From Nibrella viscosa (lineage in GTDB: Bacteria > Bacteroidota > Bacteroidia > Cytophagales > Spirosomataceae): a stretch of DNA of 64,000 bases. A program made the position numbers and the translations under genes. How positions within the stretch are numbered: the first letter of the stretch is position 1; the number at the start of each line of letters is the position of its first letter. The notes under the pieces were generated by a model. That model searched no databases. It worked only from the letters and a program-made list of their open reading frames with translations, and was not told where the DNA came from. The DNA lies in NCBI RefSeq assembly GCF_039541875.1, contig NZ_BAABHB010000002.1:558001-622000 (forward strand), in the 5' to 3' direction. Positions 8,479-16,578 of the stretch are shown here, piece by piece.

Positions 8479-9822
8479 ATGTCTGACTACCGCTCCACCG
8501 TCTCGTCCATCCCGCTGCTGCAGGCCGGTCTCAATTACCTGGAGGCCTACGTACGCGAACGGCTCGACGTATATTTTGGTCGTAAACCGGCGTTTCAATT
8601 GCCGCACTCGCCTGCTTTTGAGGGCAACTCCCTGTTGTCGTCGTTTGTGATCGGTAACAACCTTTCGGCGGAGGAGTTCGTGGTCGTGATGCTGGCGCTC
8701 GTGCCGCACCTCAGCCCGGCGCTGCTCACCAACTGCCTTGGTGCCTATCTGCCGCAGGGGGGCGATTTTGTGGAGTTTGGGGGTGTAAAAGGCACAAACA
8801 GCCGGGGCATTTTGCCTACGGGTGAAACCGCCCTGTTTATCCTGGCGGGCGATAACCTCCGGCAGCGGGTGGAGTTGCAAAAGCTCTTTGGCCGGACACA
8901 CCTCTTTGCGCAGCAGCGCATTCTAAAGCTCGAAAACCTGAAGTCGGGTGAGCCAACCCTGAGCGGCCGGCTGCTGATCGATCCTGATTTTCTGTCAAAC
9001 CTGCTCTATCAAACGTCGTTTCTTGAAGCGTTCAGCGCTGAATTTCCGGCCGAACTGCTGACCACCCAACTGGAATGGGCCGACCTGGTGCTCAACCCGA
9101 CTACCATGCGCCAGATTCGCGAACTCGAAACCTGGATACGGTACAACGATGTGCTGCTGTACGAGTGGGGCATGCAGCGGCAGCTCAAACCCGGTTACCG
9201 GGCGTTGTTTCACGGCCCGCCCGGCACCGGCAAAACCCTCACAGCCTCCTTGTTGGGTAAGTTTACCAACCGGCCGGTGTTCCGGGTCGATCTGTCGGCG
9301 GTTGTTTCCAAATACATCGGCGAGACGGAGAAGAATCTGGCGAATCTGTTTGATAAAGCCGAAAACAAGCACTGGATCCTGTTCTTTGACGAAGCCGATG
9401 CCGTGTTCAGCAAGCGCACCAACGTAAAAGACGCCCACGACAAATACGCCAATCAGGAAGCCGCGTACCTGCTGCAACGGGTGGAGGCTTACGCCGGAAT
9501 CGTGATCCTGGCGTCGAATTTCAAGCAGAATATTGATGAGGCTTTTTTACGCCGGTTTCAGTCGGTCATCTATTTTCCGATGCCGGGCATTTCGGAGCGG
9601 CTGCAACTCTGGCAGAAGGCGTTTCCGGAACAGGTAATCCTGGAGGAAACCATTCAGCTTAGTCAGATTGCCGGAAAATACGACCTCAGCGGCTCCAACA
9701 TCATGAATATTGTGCAGTACTGCTGCCTGCAAACCCTGGCCGCAGGAGCCCGAACCATTACCCTGGAAAACCTGCTGAAGGGGGTCGACCGCGAATACCA
9801 TAAAGAAGGAAAAATGCTTTGA
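8479..9822 (+). CDS. AAA+ ATPase of eCIS type
   Basis: This 447-residue protein has an N-terminal region of about 210 residues, then an AAA+ core with Walker A GPPGTGKT at 246-253, Walker B (LFFDEAD, D304-E305), a sensor-like ASNFKQNIDEAFLRRF segment with an arginine finger, and a lid with the DLSGSNIMNI motif. AAA+ proteins of this type (Afp15/PVC15-like) are a standard gene of eCIS loci, where they are needed for maturation of the particle. I chose ATG 8479 instead of the in-frame TTG at 8461, because TTG would overlap the end of the previous gene and ATG leaves a 10-base gap. It is the last gene of the locus; the following 92 bases hold a new promoter. Confidence 0.88.
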   Translation: MSDYRSTVSSIPLLQAGLNYLEAYVRERLDVYFGRKPAFQLPHSPAFEGNSLLSSFVIGNNLSAEEFVVVMLALVPHLSPALLTNCLGAYLPQGGDFVEFGGVKGTNSRGILPTGETALFILAGDNLRQRVELQKLFGRTHLFAQQRILKLENLKSGEPTLSGRLLIDPDFLSNLLYQTSFLEAFSAEFPAELLTTQLEWADLVLNPTTMRQIRELETWIRYNDVLLYEWGMQRQLKPGYRALFHGPPGTGKTLTASLLGKFTNRPVFRVDLSAVVSKYIGETEKNLANLFDKAENKHWILFFDEADAVFSKRTNVKDAHDKYANQEAAYLLQRVEAYAGIVILASNFKQNIDEAFLRRFQSVIYFPMPGISERLQLWQKAFPEQVILEETIQLSQIAGKYDLSGSNIMNIVQYCCLQTLAAGARTITLENLLKGVDREYHKEGKML

Positions 9823-9864
9823 GACAAAGCCGTGCTGCCGTTTACTAAAAAAGGAAGCCGGTGC

Positions 9865-9894
9865 TTTGTTTTTATGATATATCATATAATTTTG
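9865..9894 (+). promoter_or_regulatory. Bacteroidota-type promoter for the marR-hydrolase operon
   Basis: TTTG at 9865-9868 and TAATTTTG (fits TAnnTTTG) at 9887-9894 are separated by 18 bases, the classical Bacteroidota housekeeping promoter spacing. Transcription should begin near 9900, about 15 bases before the MarR start codon. Confidence 0.75.
9873..9886. promoter_or_regulatory. Probable MarR operator (14-base perfect palindrome)
   Basis: TATGATATATCATA is a perfect palindrome placed exactly inside the spacer between the -33 and -7 elements of the promoter. A dimeric MarR-family protein bound here would block RNA polymerase, so autoregulation by the adjacent gene is likely. Binding is inference. 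Confidence 0.65.
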
Positions 9895-9914
9895 AGCCAT
9901 CAATTCTTAACCCT

Positions 9915-10406
9915 ATGCTAAACGAAGTTATTTTTTACTCGCTCGAAAAGACCATAAAGCGATACCGGCAGTTTGCGCAGGCGCATATTACTCACGCCGG
10001 TATCGATATAACCATCGACCAGTGGCTGGTGCTGAACGTCATTCGCGAGGCACCGGAACTGGGGCAGGTGGAAATCGGCGAGCGGGTGTTCAAGGATCAG
10101 GCGTCGGTGGCCCGCATTATCGAACTACTGGTAAAGAAGAAGCTGATTGTGCGGGAGCCCAGCGCCAGCGACCGCCGGAAGCTGGATATGCAACTGACCG
10201 AGGCTGGGCGCGAGCTCATGAACGTAGTAACGCCCATTGTGCAGAACTACCGGCGGCTGGCGCTGGCCGGGCTGAACGAGACGGATGTTGACCAGTTAAA
10301 ATCAATTCTGGATATAATTTTTACCAATTGTTTATCTACACCACACAAACATGAGACGATTCACAAGCCAAAGCCGGCTGGTCAGCCTGATGCTGCTGGC
10401 GGCTAA
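9915..10406 (+). CDS. MarR family transcriptional regulator
   Basis: This 163-residue protein has the MarR winged-helix plan: an N-terminal dimerisation helix (EVIFYSLEKTIKRYRQFAQ), a helix-turn-helix centred on QVEIGERVFKDQASVARIIELLVKKKLI, the wing motif SASDRRKLDMQLTEAGRE, and C-terminal dimer helices. I chose ATG 9915, since the longer frame from 9861 would place the start upstream of the promoter. A tail of about 18 residues (from CLSTPHKHETIHK on) is unusual for the family and overlaps the next gene by 56 bases. It probably represses itself and the serine hydrolase behind it in response to a small aromatic or acidic ligand; the ligand is unknown. Confidence 0.88.
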   Translation: MLNEVIFYSLEKTIKRYRQFAQAHITHAGIDITIDQWLVLNVIREAPELGQVEIGERVFKDQASVARIIELLVKKKLIVREPSASDRRKLDMQLTEAGRELMNVVTPIVQNYRRLALAGLNETDVDQLKSILDIIFTNCLSTPHKHETIHKPKPAGQPDAAGG

Positions 10407-11787
10407 CGGGCTGACGTATGGTCAACCGGACCTGACTAACCGCCTGGATGCGCTGATGCAGCGCTACGTAGAAAAACGCTACTTCTCCGGCGTGGTTCTG
10501 CTCGCGAAAGGAGAACGGGTGCTGTACCACAGAGCCTTTGGGCTGGCCGACCGGGAGCGCCAGATTGCTATTCTGCCTTCAACGAACTTTACTATTGCCT
10601 CGGTGGGGAAACCGCTTACGGCTACCGTTATGATGCAACTGGTGAAGGAGGGGAAGGTAGACCTGCAACGGTCCGTGAACGACTACCTGCCGGAGTACAA
10701 CATTCCGAACGGCAATACCATCAAGGTATATCACCTGCTGTCCCACACCGGCAATACGGGCAATTACATGGTGCATCCGGATTACGACAAAGTACGCGCG
10801 ACGGCGAAATCGCACCACGACCTGATACCGCTGGTGGTAGCCAGGGTATCGGATAAGGACACGGTAGGAAAGCAGTTCCGGTACTCCAATTCCGGCTTTA
10901 TCCTGCTCGGTCGGATTATCGAGGAGGTGACCGGTAAAGACTACGGCACTGCGCTGCAGGATTACATCTTCTCCAAAGCGGGAATGACCAACTCATACCT
11001 AATTCCGAAGGGATTTAAGGCACCCGAAGAGGCCATACCGTATGAGTTGATGACGGATAAGGTTTACCAGGCCGTGGCTACCCGGCAGGACCCGGCCATG
11101 GGTGACGGCGGGCTGATGGCCAACGCGATGGACCTGTATCGCTTCGGGCATTGGGTACAAACCGGCCTATCCGCCGATCTGCGCCAACAGATGTGGACGG
11201 GTAGTATTCCGGAGCGTAAGGACGTTGAGTATGGCTACGGCTGGGCCATTACCCGGCAGCACGGTAAAACGCAGGTATCGCACGATGGTGGTACGGCCGG
11301 GGCGTCGGCCGACCTGCGACTGGTACCGGAAGACGGCTACACGGTGGTGGTGCTGATTAACCAGCATCTAAACCCCAAGGAAGTTTCCCGCAAGATGCTG
11401 GACATTGTCTACACCGGCACCACCGAACTGCCCAAGCGGGAATTTGTCCGCTCCGTTATCAACGACATAGACACCAAAGGCTTCGCCGATGTGAAGAGCC
11501 GCTTCCCCGAGATCTTAAAGACCGGCTATGAATACAAGCCTGAGATAGGCGACTACATCAACCTCTTCAACGGGCTGAACGACGTAAAACGCCACCAGCA
11601 GGCCTTAGAACTCGCCGAAATAGCCGCTCGCGAGAACCCCACCGCAGCCTGGCCTTACGAAGCCCTGGGCGATGCCTGGTTCGGCTTAGGTCAGAAAGAA
11701 AAAGCCAAAGCCGCTTTCGAGCAGGCCCTGAAACGCGACGCCAACAACTACTGGGCGAAGCTGATGCTGGCCAAGATGGGCAAGTGA
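10351..11787 (+). CDS. Secreted serine hydrolase (class C beta-lactamase family) with C-terminal TPR
   Basis: The 478-residue protein has a signal peptide (about residues 1-25, ending near LTYGQ), a beta-lactamase/D-Ala-D-Ala carboxypeptidase-like catalytic domain with SVGK (SxxK nucleophile motif), YSNSGF (YxN motif) and HDGGTAG (third-box motif), and a C-terminal tail with at least one tetratricopeptide unit (YEALGDAWFGLGQKEKAKAAFEQAL). Family members are periplasmic esterases, peptidases or carboxypeptidases, so the substrate cannot be read from sequence. The start codon lies inside the end of marR, so the two are co-transcribed and coupled. A drug-resistance role is possible but not shown. 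Confidence 0.88.
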   Translation: MRRFTSQSRLVSLMLLAANGLTYGQPDLTNRLDALMQRYVEKRYFSGVVLLAKGERVLYHRAFGLADRERQIAILPSTNFTIASVGKPLTATVMMQLVKEGKVDLQRSVNDYLPEYNIPNGNTIKVYHLLSHTGNTGNYMVHPDYDKVRATAKSHHDLIPLVVARVSDKDTVGKQFRYSNSGFILLGRIIEEVTGKDYGTALQDYIFSKAGMTNSYLIPKGFKAPEEAIPYELMTDKVYQAVATRQDPAMGDGGLMANAMDLYRFGHWVQTGLSADLRQQMWTGSIPERKDVEYGYGWAITRQHGKTQVSHDGGTAGASADLRLVPEDGYTVVVLINQHLNPKEVSRKMLDIVYTGTTELPKREFVRSVINDIDTKGFADVKSRFPEILKTGYEYKPEIGDYINLFNGLNDVKRHQQALELAEIAARENPTAAWPYEALGDAWFGLGQKEKAKAAFEQALKRDANNYWAKLMLAKMGK

Positions 11788-11865
11788 CCGAATCACATCT
11801 TTATACGATTGCCAGGCAAGAGATTACCTATCAATTTTGCTGCTCAAATGATCACCTCCCACACC

Positions 11866-12102
11866 ATGAAAGGCAAAACGTTTCTAGTGCCGCTGCTGCT
11901 GATTGGGCCGGCAGCGGTGGTGCAGTCCTCTATTCTTTCGTTCGTCAGAGACAGCCTTGATGGGTACATCAAACGGACTATGAAAGCCTGGCAGGTGCCG
12001 GGCATGGCTGTGGTTACTGTCAAAGCTGGTCAGGCGGTCGTCAGCATACGTGTTCGTCAGCGGGCGGGTATACAGACAAGCCGAAACCAGCGGTCGGGGT
12101 AG
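11866..12102 (+). pseudogene. Truncated remnant of a second serine hydrolase
   Basis: The frame from ATG 11866 encodes a signal peptide (KTFLVPLLLIGPAAVVQS) and then DSLDGYIKRTMKAWQVPGMAVVTVKAGQAVV, the N-terminal start of class C beta-lactamase-family domains. After about 60 residues homology stops and the frame ends at 12100-12102. In another frame, bases about 12060-12150 read on as an open segment (VGYRLHKAWNKPSNLLKS, then stop) that I cannot place. This is best explained by an internal deletion that removed most of the catalytic domain. It sits just behind the intact hydrolase and may be a decayed duplicate. Confidence 0.65.
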
Positions 12103-12310
12103 GGTACCGGTTGCATAAGGCGTGGAATAAACCGTCGAATTTACTGAAAAGTTAGCCTTGTCACTTTGGCTTTACTTGTAAAAATGCTTTGTTTTACGGT
12201 GGGAGGTACTGTACAGCCCGGTGTAACTCCCTATGGGGGAATAACATAGTTGTTCATTCAGGGTTATCTTTTAAAACCATTCACTAGTCAGCGTTATCCC
12301 TTTACTACCT

Positions 12311-12994
12311 ATGCGTCTGTTAATTGTTGAAGATGAGAAGGATGTGGCTTCGTTTATTAAAAGCGGACTGGAGGACTTCGGTTTACAGGCCGACATTGCC
12401 CCCGACGCCATGACTGGGCAGCAGATGCTGGCGGCCAATGAATACTCCACCATCATTCTGGATATAAATCTGCCACTTATCAATGGCTTTGAGTTCTGCA
12501 AAATCGTGCGGAGAAGCTATCAGGATCTGCCCATTCTGATGCTGACCGCCCTGGGCAGTACCGAAGATAAACTGACGGGTTTCGATGCCGGGGCCGATGA
12601 TTACCTGGTAAAACCCTTTGAGTTCCGGGAGCTGATGGCCCGGCTGCGGGCGCTTAACCGCCGGTATTCGTCTATTCCGGCCGAAACCGTGGTACTGAAA
12701 ATGGCCGACCTTGAACTAAATCTCAACAGCAAGGTCGTAAAACGGGATAATCAGAAAATAAACCTAACCGCCCGTGAGCTGGCCCTGCTGGAGTTTTTCA
12801 TGAAGAATCCCAACAAAGCCCTCACCCGCAGCGAGATTGCCCAGAACGTCTGGGACGTTACCTTCGATACCGGGACCAATGTCGTTGATGTCTACGTCAA
12901 TTACCTGCGGAAGAAAGTCGATAAGGACTTTTCGCCCAAACTGATTCGTACGCTCAGTGGTATCGGCTACATCATGAAAGATTCCGACGATTGA
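12311..12994 (+). CDS. OmpR-family response regulator
   Basis: The 227-residue protein has a receiver domain with the acidic pocket E7-D8, phosphoacceptor D51 (ILDINLP), T79 and K101 (LVKPFE), and a C-terminal winged-helix DNA-binding domain (about 128-225) with the recognition region GTNVVDVYVNYLRKKVDKDF. It is followed after three bases by its histidine kinase. Regulators of this family bind direct repeats about 11 bases apart as tandem dimers. Eight such repeats lie right after the kinase gene (14382-14464), which makes this protein or its paralogue at 47474 a candidate to bind them. Confidence 0.92.
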   Translation: MRLLIVEDEKDVASFIKSGLEDFGLQADIAPDAMTGQQMLAANEYSTIILDINLPLINGFEFCKIVRRSYQDLPILMLTALGSTEDKLTGFDAGADDYLVKPFEFRELMARLRALNRRYSSIPAETVVLKMADLELNLNSKVVKRDNQKINLTARELALLEFFMKNPNKALTRSEIAQNVWDVTFDTGTNVVDVYVNYLRKKVDKDFSPKLIRTLSGIGYIMKDSDD

Positions 12995-12997
12995 TGG

Positions 12998-14377
12998 ATG
13001 AATATACGTACACGTCTTTCGGTTAGTTTCCTGGTGGTCGTTGCGGCCAATCTGATCCTGTTTTCGCTCGCCATTTATTTTACGTCGGCTTACTACCGGC
13101 AGAAAGATTTCTACACCCGGCTGGTTGATAAAGCCCGGTCGACAGCCCGGATGCTTAGTCATGCCGTGGAACTGGACGCCCGGATGCTGCGGCTCATCGA
13201 CCGGCATAACCTGACCGCCCTGCCCGAAGAGCAGATTACGGTCTATAACCGGCAAAACCAGGTAGTATACGCCAGCGACGATACGCCGGATGAACTGGAG
13301 GCCACCCCCGAGGTCCTGAATCAGATCCGGCAGGAAAAAGAAGTGCGGTTCGAACACGACAGCAAAGAAATTATCGGCGTTGCCTATACCAACCAGGGAC
13401 AGGAACTGGTGGTAATCGCATCAGGCTATGATGAGTACGGCTTTGCCGAACTACGACATCTGCGAACAATTGTCAGCATTGGCTTGCTCATCAGCCTGAC
13501 GCTGGTTGGCCTCACCGGCTGGTTTTATGCCGGCCGGGCGCTGCGCCCTATTTCCGACGTCATCAGCCAGGTAGACTCCATCACGGTTTCCAACCTGAAC
13601 CAGCGGGTAACGGCGGGCAACGATCATGATGAGATTGCCAAACTGGCCGAGACGTTTAACCGGCTGCTTAGTCGCATCCAGACGGCCTTTGACATGCAGC
13701 GTACATTCGTAGCCAATGCCTCCCATGAGTTGCGTACGCCCCTGACCATCATTACCGGACAGATTGAAGTCACGCTTATTAAGCCCCGGACGGTGGAAGA
13801 ACACGAAGCCAAGTGGCGCACCGTGCTGGATGCCATCCGGCAGATCAACCGGCTGGCCAACGACCTCTTGCAACTGGCGCAGGTAAGCGTGGATGAAGTG
13901 GCGATGGCCTGGCAGGAGGTGGCGCTCGACGAAGCCATTTACCAGGCAGCCAAAATGCTCCGGGACAAGCAACCCGATTACCAGGTGCTGTTTTCGTTCG
14001 ACGAAAGCATGGAGACCGAGCAGCCGTCGCTGATTGTGAAGGGAGAAGAGTCGCTGCTGATATCGGCATTTCTGAACCTGATGGAAAATGCCTGTAAGTT
14101 TTCGGCCAACCAGCAGGTAGAGGTTGTGCTGGGGATCGATCGCGAATGGGCTACTATCCGGTTTACCGACCGGGGCATCGGCATCAGCGAAAAAGATATG
14201 CCCTACATCTATGTACCGTTTTTCCGGGCCGAAAACGCCCGGCAGGTGAAAGGCTACGGCATTGGCCTGCCGCTGACACGCCGGATTGTGCTGCTGCACC
14301 ACGGCTTTATCGAGGTGGAGTCGGAGCTGAACATGGGTACTACCATCACTGTCCGGCTGCCGACTACAACCGCCTGA
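12998..14377 (+). CDS. Sensor histidine kinase
   Basis: The 459-residue membrane kinase has a transmembrane segment at about 8-30, a periplasmic sensor region of some 120 residues with no recognised fold, a second membrane segment near 155-177 (TIVSIGLLISLTLVGLTGWF), a HAMP linker, a dimerisation helix with phosphoacceptor H243 (SHELRTPLT), and an HATPase_c domain with the N box (NLMENACKFS), DRGIGIS and GYGIGLPL. It partners the response regulator immediately upstream (three-base gap). The signal is unknown. The gene context (efflux, ion transport, envelope proteins) fits envelope or metal stress. Confidence 0.92.
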   Translation: MNIRTRLSVSFLVVVAANLILFSLAIYFTSAYYRQKDFYTRLVDKARSTARMLSHAVELDARMLRLIDRHNLTALPEEQITVYNRQNQVVYASDDTPDELEATPEVLNQIRQEKEVRFEHDSKEIIGVAYTNQGQELVVIASGYDEYGFAELRHLRTIVSIGLLISLTLVGLTGWFYAGRALRPISDVISQVDSITVSNLNQRVTAGNDHDEIAKLAETFNRLLSRIQTAFDMQRTFVANASHELRTPLTIITGQIEVTLIKPRTVEEHEAKWRTVLDAIRQINRLANDLLQLAQVSVDEVAMAWQEVALDEAIYQAAKMLRDKQPDYQVLFSFDESMETEQPSLIVKGEESLLISAFLNLMENACKFSANQQVEVVLGIDREWATIRFTDRGIGISEKDMPYIYVPFFRAENARQVKGYGIGLPLTRRIVLLHHGFIEVESELNMGTTITVRLPTTTA

Positions 14378-14381
14378 TGCC

Positions 14382-14464
14382 TTCTAATCGGTTTCTAAGC
14401 AATTTCTCACCAACTTGTAATTGTCCTCTAATTGTCCTCTCATTAGCTTCTAACAAGGCTCTAA
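14382..14464 (+). promoter_or_regulatory. Array of eight TTCTAA-like hexamers with exact 11-base period
   Basis: Hexamers start at 14382 (TTCTAA), 14393 (TTCTAA), 14404 (TTCTCA), 14415 (TTGTAA), 14426 (CTCTAA), 14437 (CTCTCA), 14448 (TTCTAA) and 14459 (CTCTAA). All seven steps are exactly 11 bases, while the five bases between units differ. One site per helical turn on the same face is the layout of OmpR/PhoB-type regulator sites. It begins five bases after the kinase stop codon and ends 22 bases before a -7 element. Confidence 0.8.
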
Positions 14465-14486
14465 TCGGCTCCGCAACGGGTATCCG

Positions 14487-14494
14487 TACATTTG
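14487..14494 (+). promoter_or_regulatory. -7 promoter element TACATTTG
   Basis: TACATTTG matches TAnnTTTG perfectly. No -33 TTG/TTTG lies 17-19 bases upstream, which fits a promoter dependent on an activator bound at the hexamer array. Transcription should start near 14500, ahead of the small gene at 14531. Confidence 0.65.
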
Positions 14495-14530
14495 TAGCGT
14501 CAACTATATTGAACCAGATACTTTGCGCTT

Positions 14531-14818
14531 ATGAAAAGGGCTAATACTCGTAATCACTTTACTGTCAGCAGTATAGTAAACTGGGGGACCGTCTGGGGCT
14601 TAATCATTGCCATGATTACACTCGACGTTTACGCTAATTTTCAAAAGAAAAAAGCAGCCCGGGATGTTCAGCTTCAGGCAACAGCCCGGCAGGTAGATTC
14701 GCTGCGGGCGGTGAAGAGCCGGTTAGACCAGCAGTTATACACCATCCGGATGGCGTTGGATCAGTGCCAGACCAACACGCTGACGGCCGATTCGGAAACG
14801 ATGGCAAAGTCGGAGTAA
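14531..14818 (+). CDS. Small single-pass membrane protein with coiled coil
   Basis: The 95-residue protein has a short basic N terminus, one membrane segment (about 15-36, VNWGTVWGLIIAMITLDVYANF), and a charged helix (40-80) with heptad-like spacing (RQVDSLRAVKSRLDQQLYTIRMALDQ). No family is recognised. It is the first gene behind the eight-unit array and the TACATTTG element, so it should be a main target of that control region. A second small membrane gene (49622) sits in the same position behind the other two-component system. It may act as an accessory or feedback factor of the kinase; that is inference. Confidence 0.7.
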   Translation: MKRANTRNHFTVSSIVNWGTVWGLIIAMITLDVYANFQKKKAARDVQLQATARQVDSLRAVKSRLDQQLYTIRMALDQCQTNTLTADSETMAKSE

Positions 14819-14878
14819 ACACCATTAAAAACCGGTATTGCCGGACGGGCCAAGGAAAGGTCCTTACTATTTTATACA

Positions 14879-16504
14879 ATGAAAACAGCTGTAAAGCCAA
14901 TGGGCGGCCTGGATACCAGTACCATAGTGGGAGATTTTAAGGGGGGATTTGTTTCATTTCTGGTGGCGGTACCGCTTTGTCTTGGAATTGCGCTGGCCTC
15001 GGGCGCTCCGCTGTTTTCCGGAATTATTGCCGGCGTTGTTGGGGGCCTGGTCGTGGGCATCTTCAGCCGGTCGGCGCTCAGCATATCGGGGCCGGAGGCC
15101 GGCCTGATCATGGTTGTGCTGAGTGCGATGGAAGCCCTGGGCTCTTTTCAGGCCGTGTTGCTGGCGACCTGCCTGGCGGGTATCATCCAGATCGGTTTAG
15201 GGTTTGCCAAAGCCGGCATTATCAGCAATTTCTTTCCGACGTCGGTCATCAAAGGCATGCTGGCCGGGATAGGTATCATACTGATCATTAAACAACTGCC
15301 GCACCTGGTTGGCTACGATGCTGATTCGGCGGAAGCGATTATCCTGTTTCCGACGAGTGGGGTTGACATCATTGACCAGTTTGGGCAGGCCCTGAACCAG
15401 ATTAATACGGGGGCCGTGCTGATTTCGGCGGTTGCTCTGGCGGTGCTGATCTTGTGGGAGCGGCCGGTATTTAAGGCGCACCCCTTGCTGAAAAACATAC
15501 CGGCCGCCCTGATTGTGGTGGTGCTGGGCATTGCCATGAACGGGCTGTTCAAGAGTGCGTTTCCGCAGTGGGCGCTTCGCGATGGTCATCTGGTACAGTT
15601 ACCGGTTCCGGAGAATCTGGCCGGTTTTCTGGGCCTGGTCACTTTCCCGGATTTTGGGCAGTTTACTAATCCGCAGGTGTATCTGTCGGCCATTGCCATT
15701 GCGCTGGTGGCCAGTCTGGAAGCCCTGCTGGCTATTGAGGCTACCGACGAACTGGACCCGCTGAAGCGCAAAACGCCGACCAATCAGGAACTGAAGGCGC
15801 AGGGCATTGGAAACCTGGCCAGTGGCCTGGTGGGGGGGATCCCGATTACCTCCATCATTGTGCGCAGTTCCATCAGTATCAATGCCGGTGCCCGCACCAA
15901 ACGGGCAGCCCTGATTCACGGCAGCCTGCTGCTGATCTGCGTGATAACGCTGCCGGCGGTACTGAACCAGATTCCCTGGGCCGCGCTGGCGTCTATTCTG
16001 CTGGTAACGGGCTATAAGCTGGCGCGGGTGCGCGTGTTCCGGCAGCTCTACCAGCAGGGCAAAACCAAGTTTCTGCCTTTCATTACCACTATTCTGGCGA
16101 TTCTGCTGACCGATCTGCTGACGGGTATCTTTGTGGGTATGCTGGTTGGGATATTCTTTATCCTGCTCGACAGCTACCAGCATGGCTATCAGGTGCAGAC
16201 CCGTACGGAAAAAGGCGTGGAGCACTACCAGATTATGCTGGGCAACCACGTTACCTTCCTGCACAAAGCCGGCCTGGTGCAGGTACTGCGCGATTTGCCC
16301 GAAAACGCCATTGTGGAAATTGACGGAACGCAGGCTGCCTTTATCGATCCGGATGTGATGGAGGCTATCGAGAACTTTCGCCAGACCGCTCAGATGCGCA
16401 ATATCCGGCTGCTATTTATTCAAAAATTTCGCGATGCCGAGCCGCAGCCGGTGTCCAGGGCCAATGGGCTACGCAACAAACTTATACCGACGATGAATAA
16501 GTGA
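14879..16504 (+). CDS. SulP family inorganic anion transporter with STAS domain
   Basis: The 541-residue protein has the SulP N-terminal motif region (DFKGGFVSFLVAVPLCLGIALASGAPLFSGIIAG), 10-12 membrane segments in total, the conserved EATDELDP and NQELKAQGIGN segments, and a cytoplasmic C-terminal STAS-like domain (about 435-530, including IDGTQAAFIDPDVMEAI). SulP proteins move sulfate, bicarbonate or other anions, usually with Na+ or H+; the substrate cannot be fixed from sequence. It starts 60 bases after the small membrane gene and may share its transcript. A strong terminator follows. Confidence 0.88.
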   Translation: MKTAVKPMGGLDTSTIVGDFKGGFVSFLVAVPLCLGIALASGAPLFSGIIAGVVGGLVVGIFSRSALSISGPEAGLIMVVLSAMEALGSFQAVLLATCLAGIIQIGLGFAKAGIISNFFPTSVIKGMLAGIGIILIIKQLPHLVGYDADSAEAIILFPTSGVDIIDQFGQALNQINTGAVLISAVALAVLILWERPVFKAHPLLKNIPAALIVVVLGIAMNGLFKSAFPQWALRDGHLVQLPVPENLAGFLGLVTFPDFGQFTNPQVYLSAIAIALVASLEALLAIEATDELDPLKRKTPTNQELKAQGIGNLASGLVGGIPITSIIVRSSISINAGARTKRAALIHGSLLLICVITLPAVLNQIPWAALASILLVTGYKLARVRVFRQLYQQGKTKFLPFITTILAILLTDLLTGIFVGMLVGIFFILLDSYQHGYQVQTRTEKGVEHYQIMLGNHVTFLHKAGLVQVLRDLPENAIVEIDGTQAAFIDPDVMEAIENFRQTAQMRNIRLLFIQKFRDAEPQPVSRANGLRNKLIPTMNK

Positions 16505-16527
16505 AACCCAAAGGTGTAATCAGATTA

Positions 16528-16560
16528 GGCCGGCTCGTGGATGAAGCCGGTCTTTTTTTT
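16528..16560 (+). terminator. Intrinsic terminator after the SulP gene
   Basis: GCCGGCT pairs with AGCCGGT around a loop and is followed by a run of eight T (16553-16560). It ends the SulP transcript before the convergent methyltransferase gene. Confidence 0.8.
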
Positions 16561-16578
16561 CGGCTCTACTATTAAACT

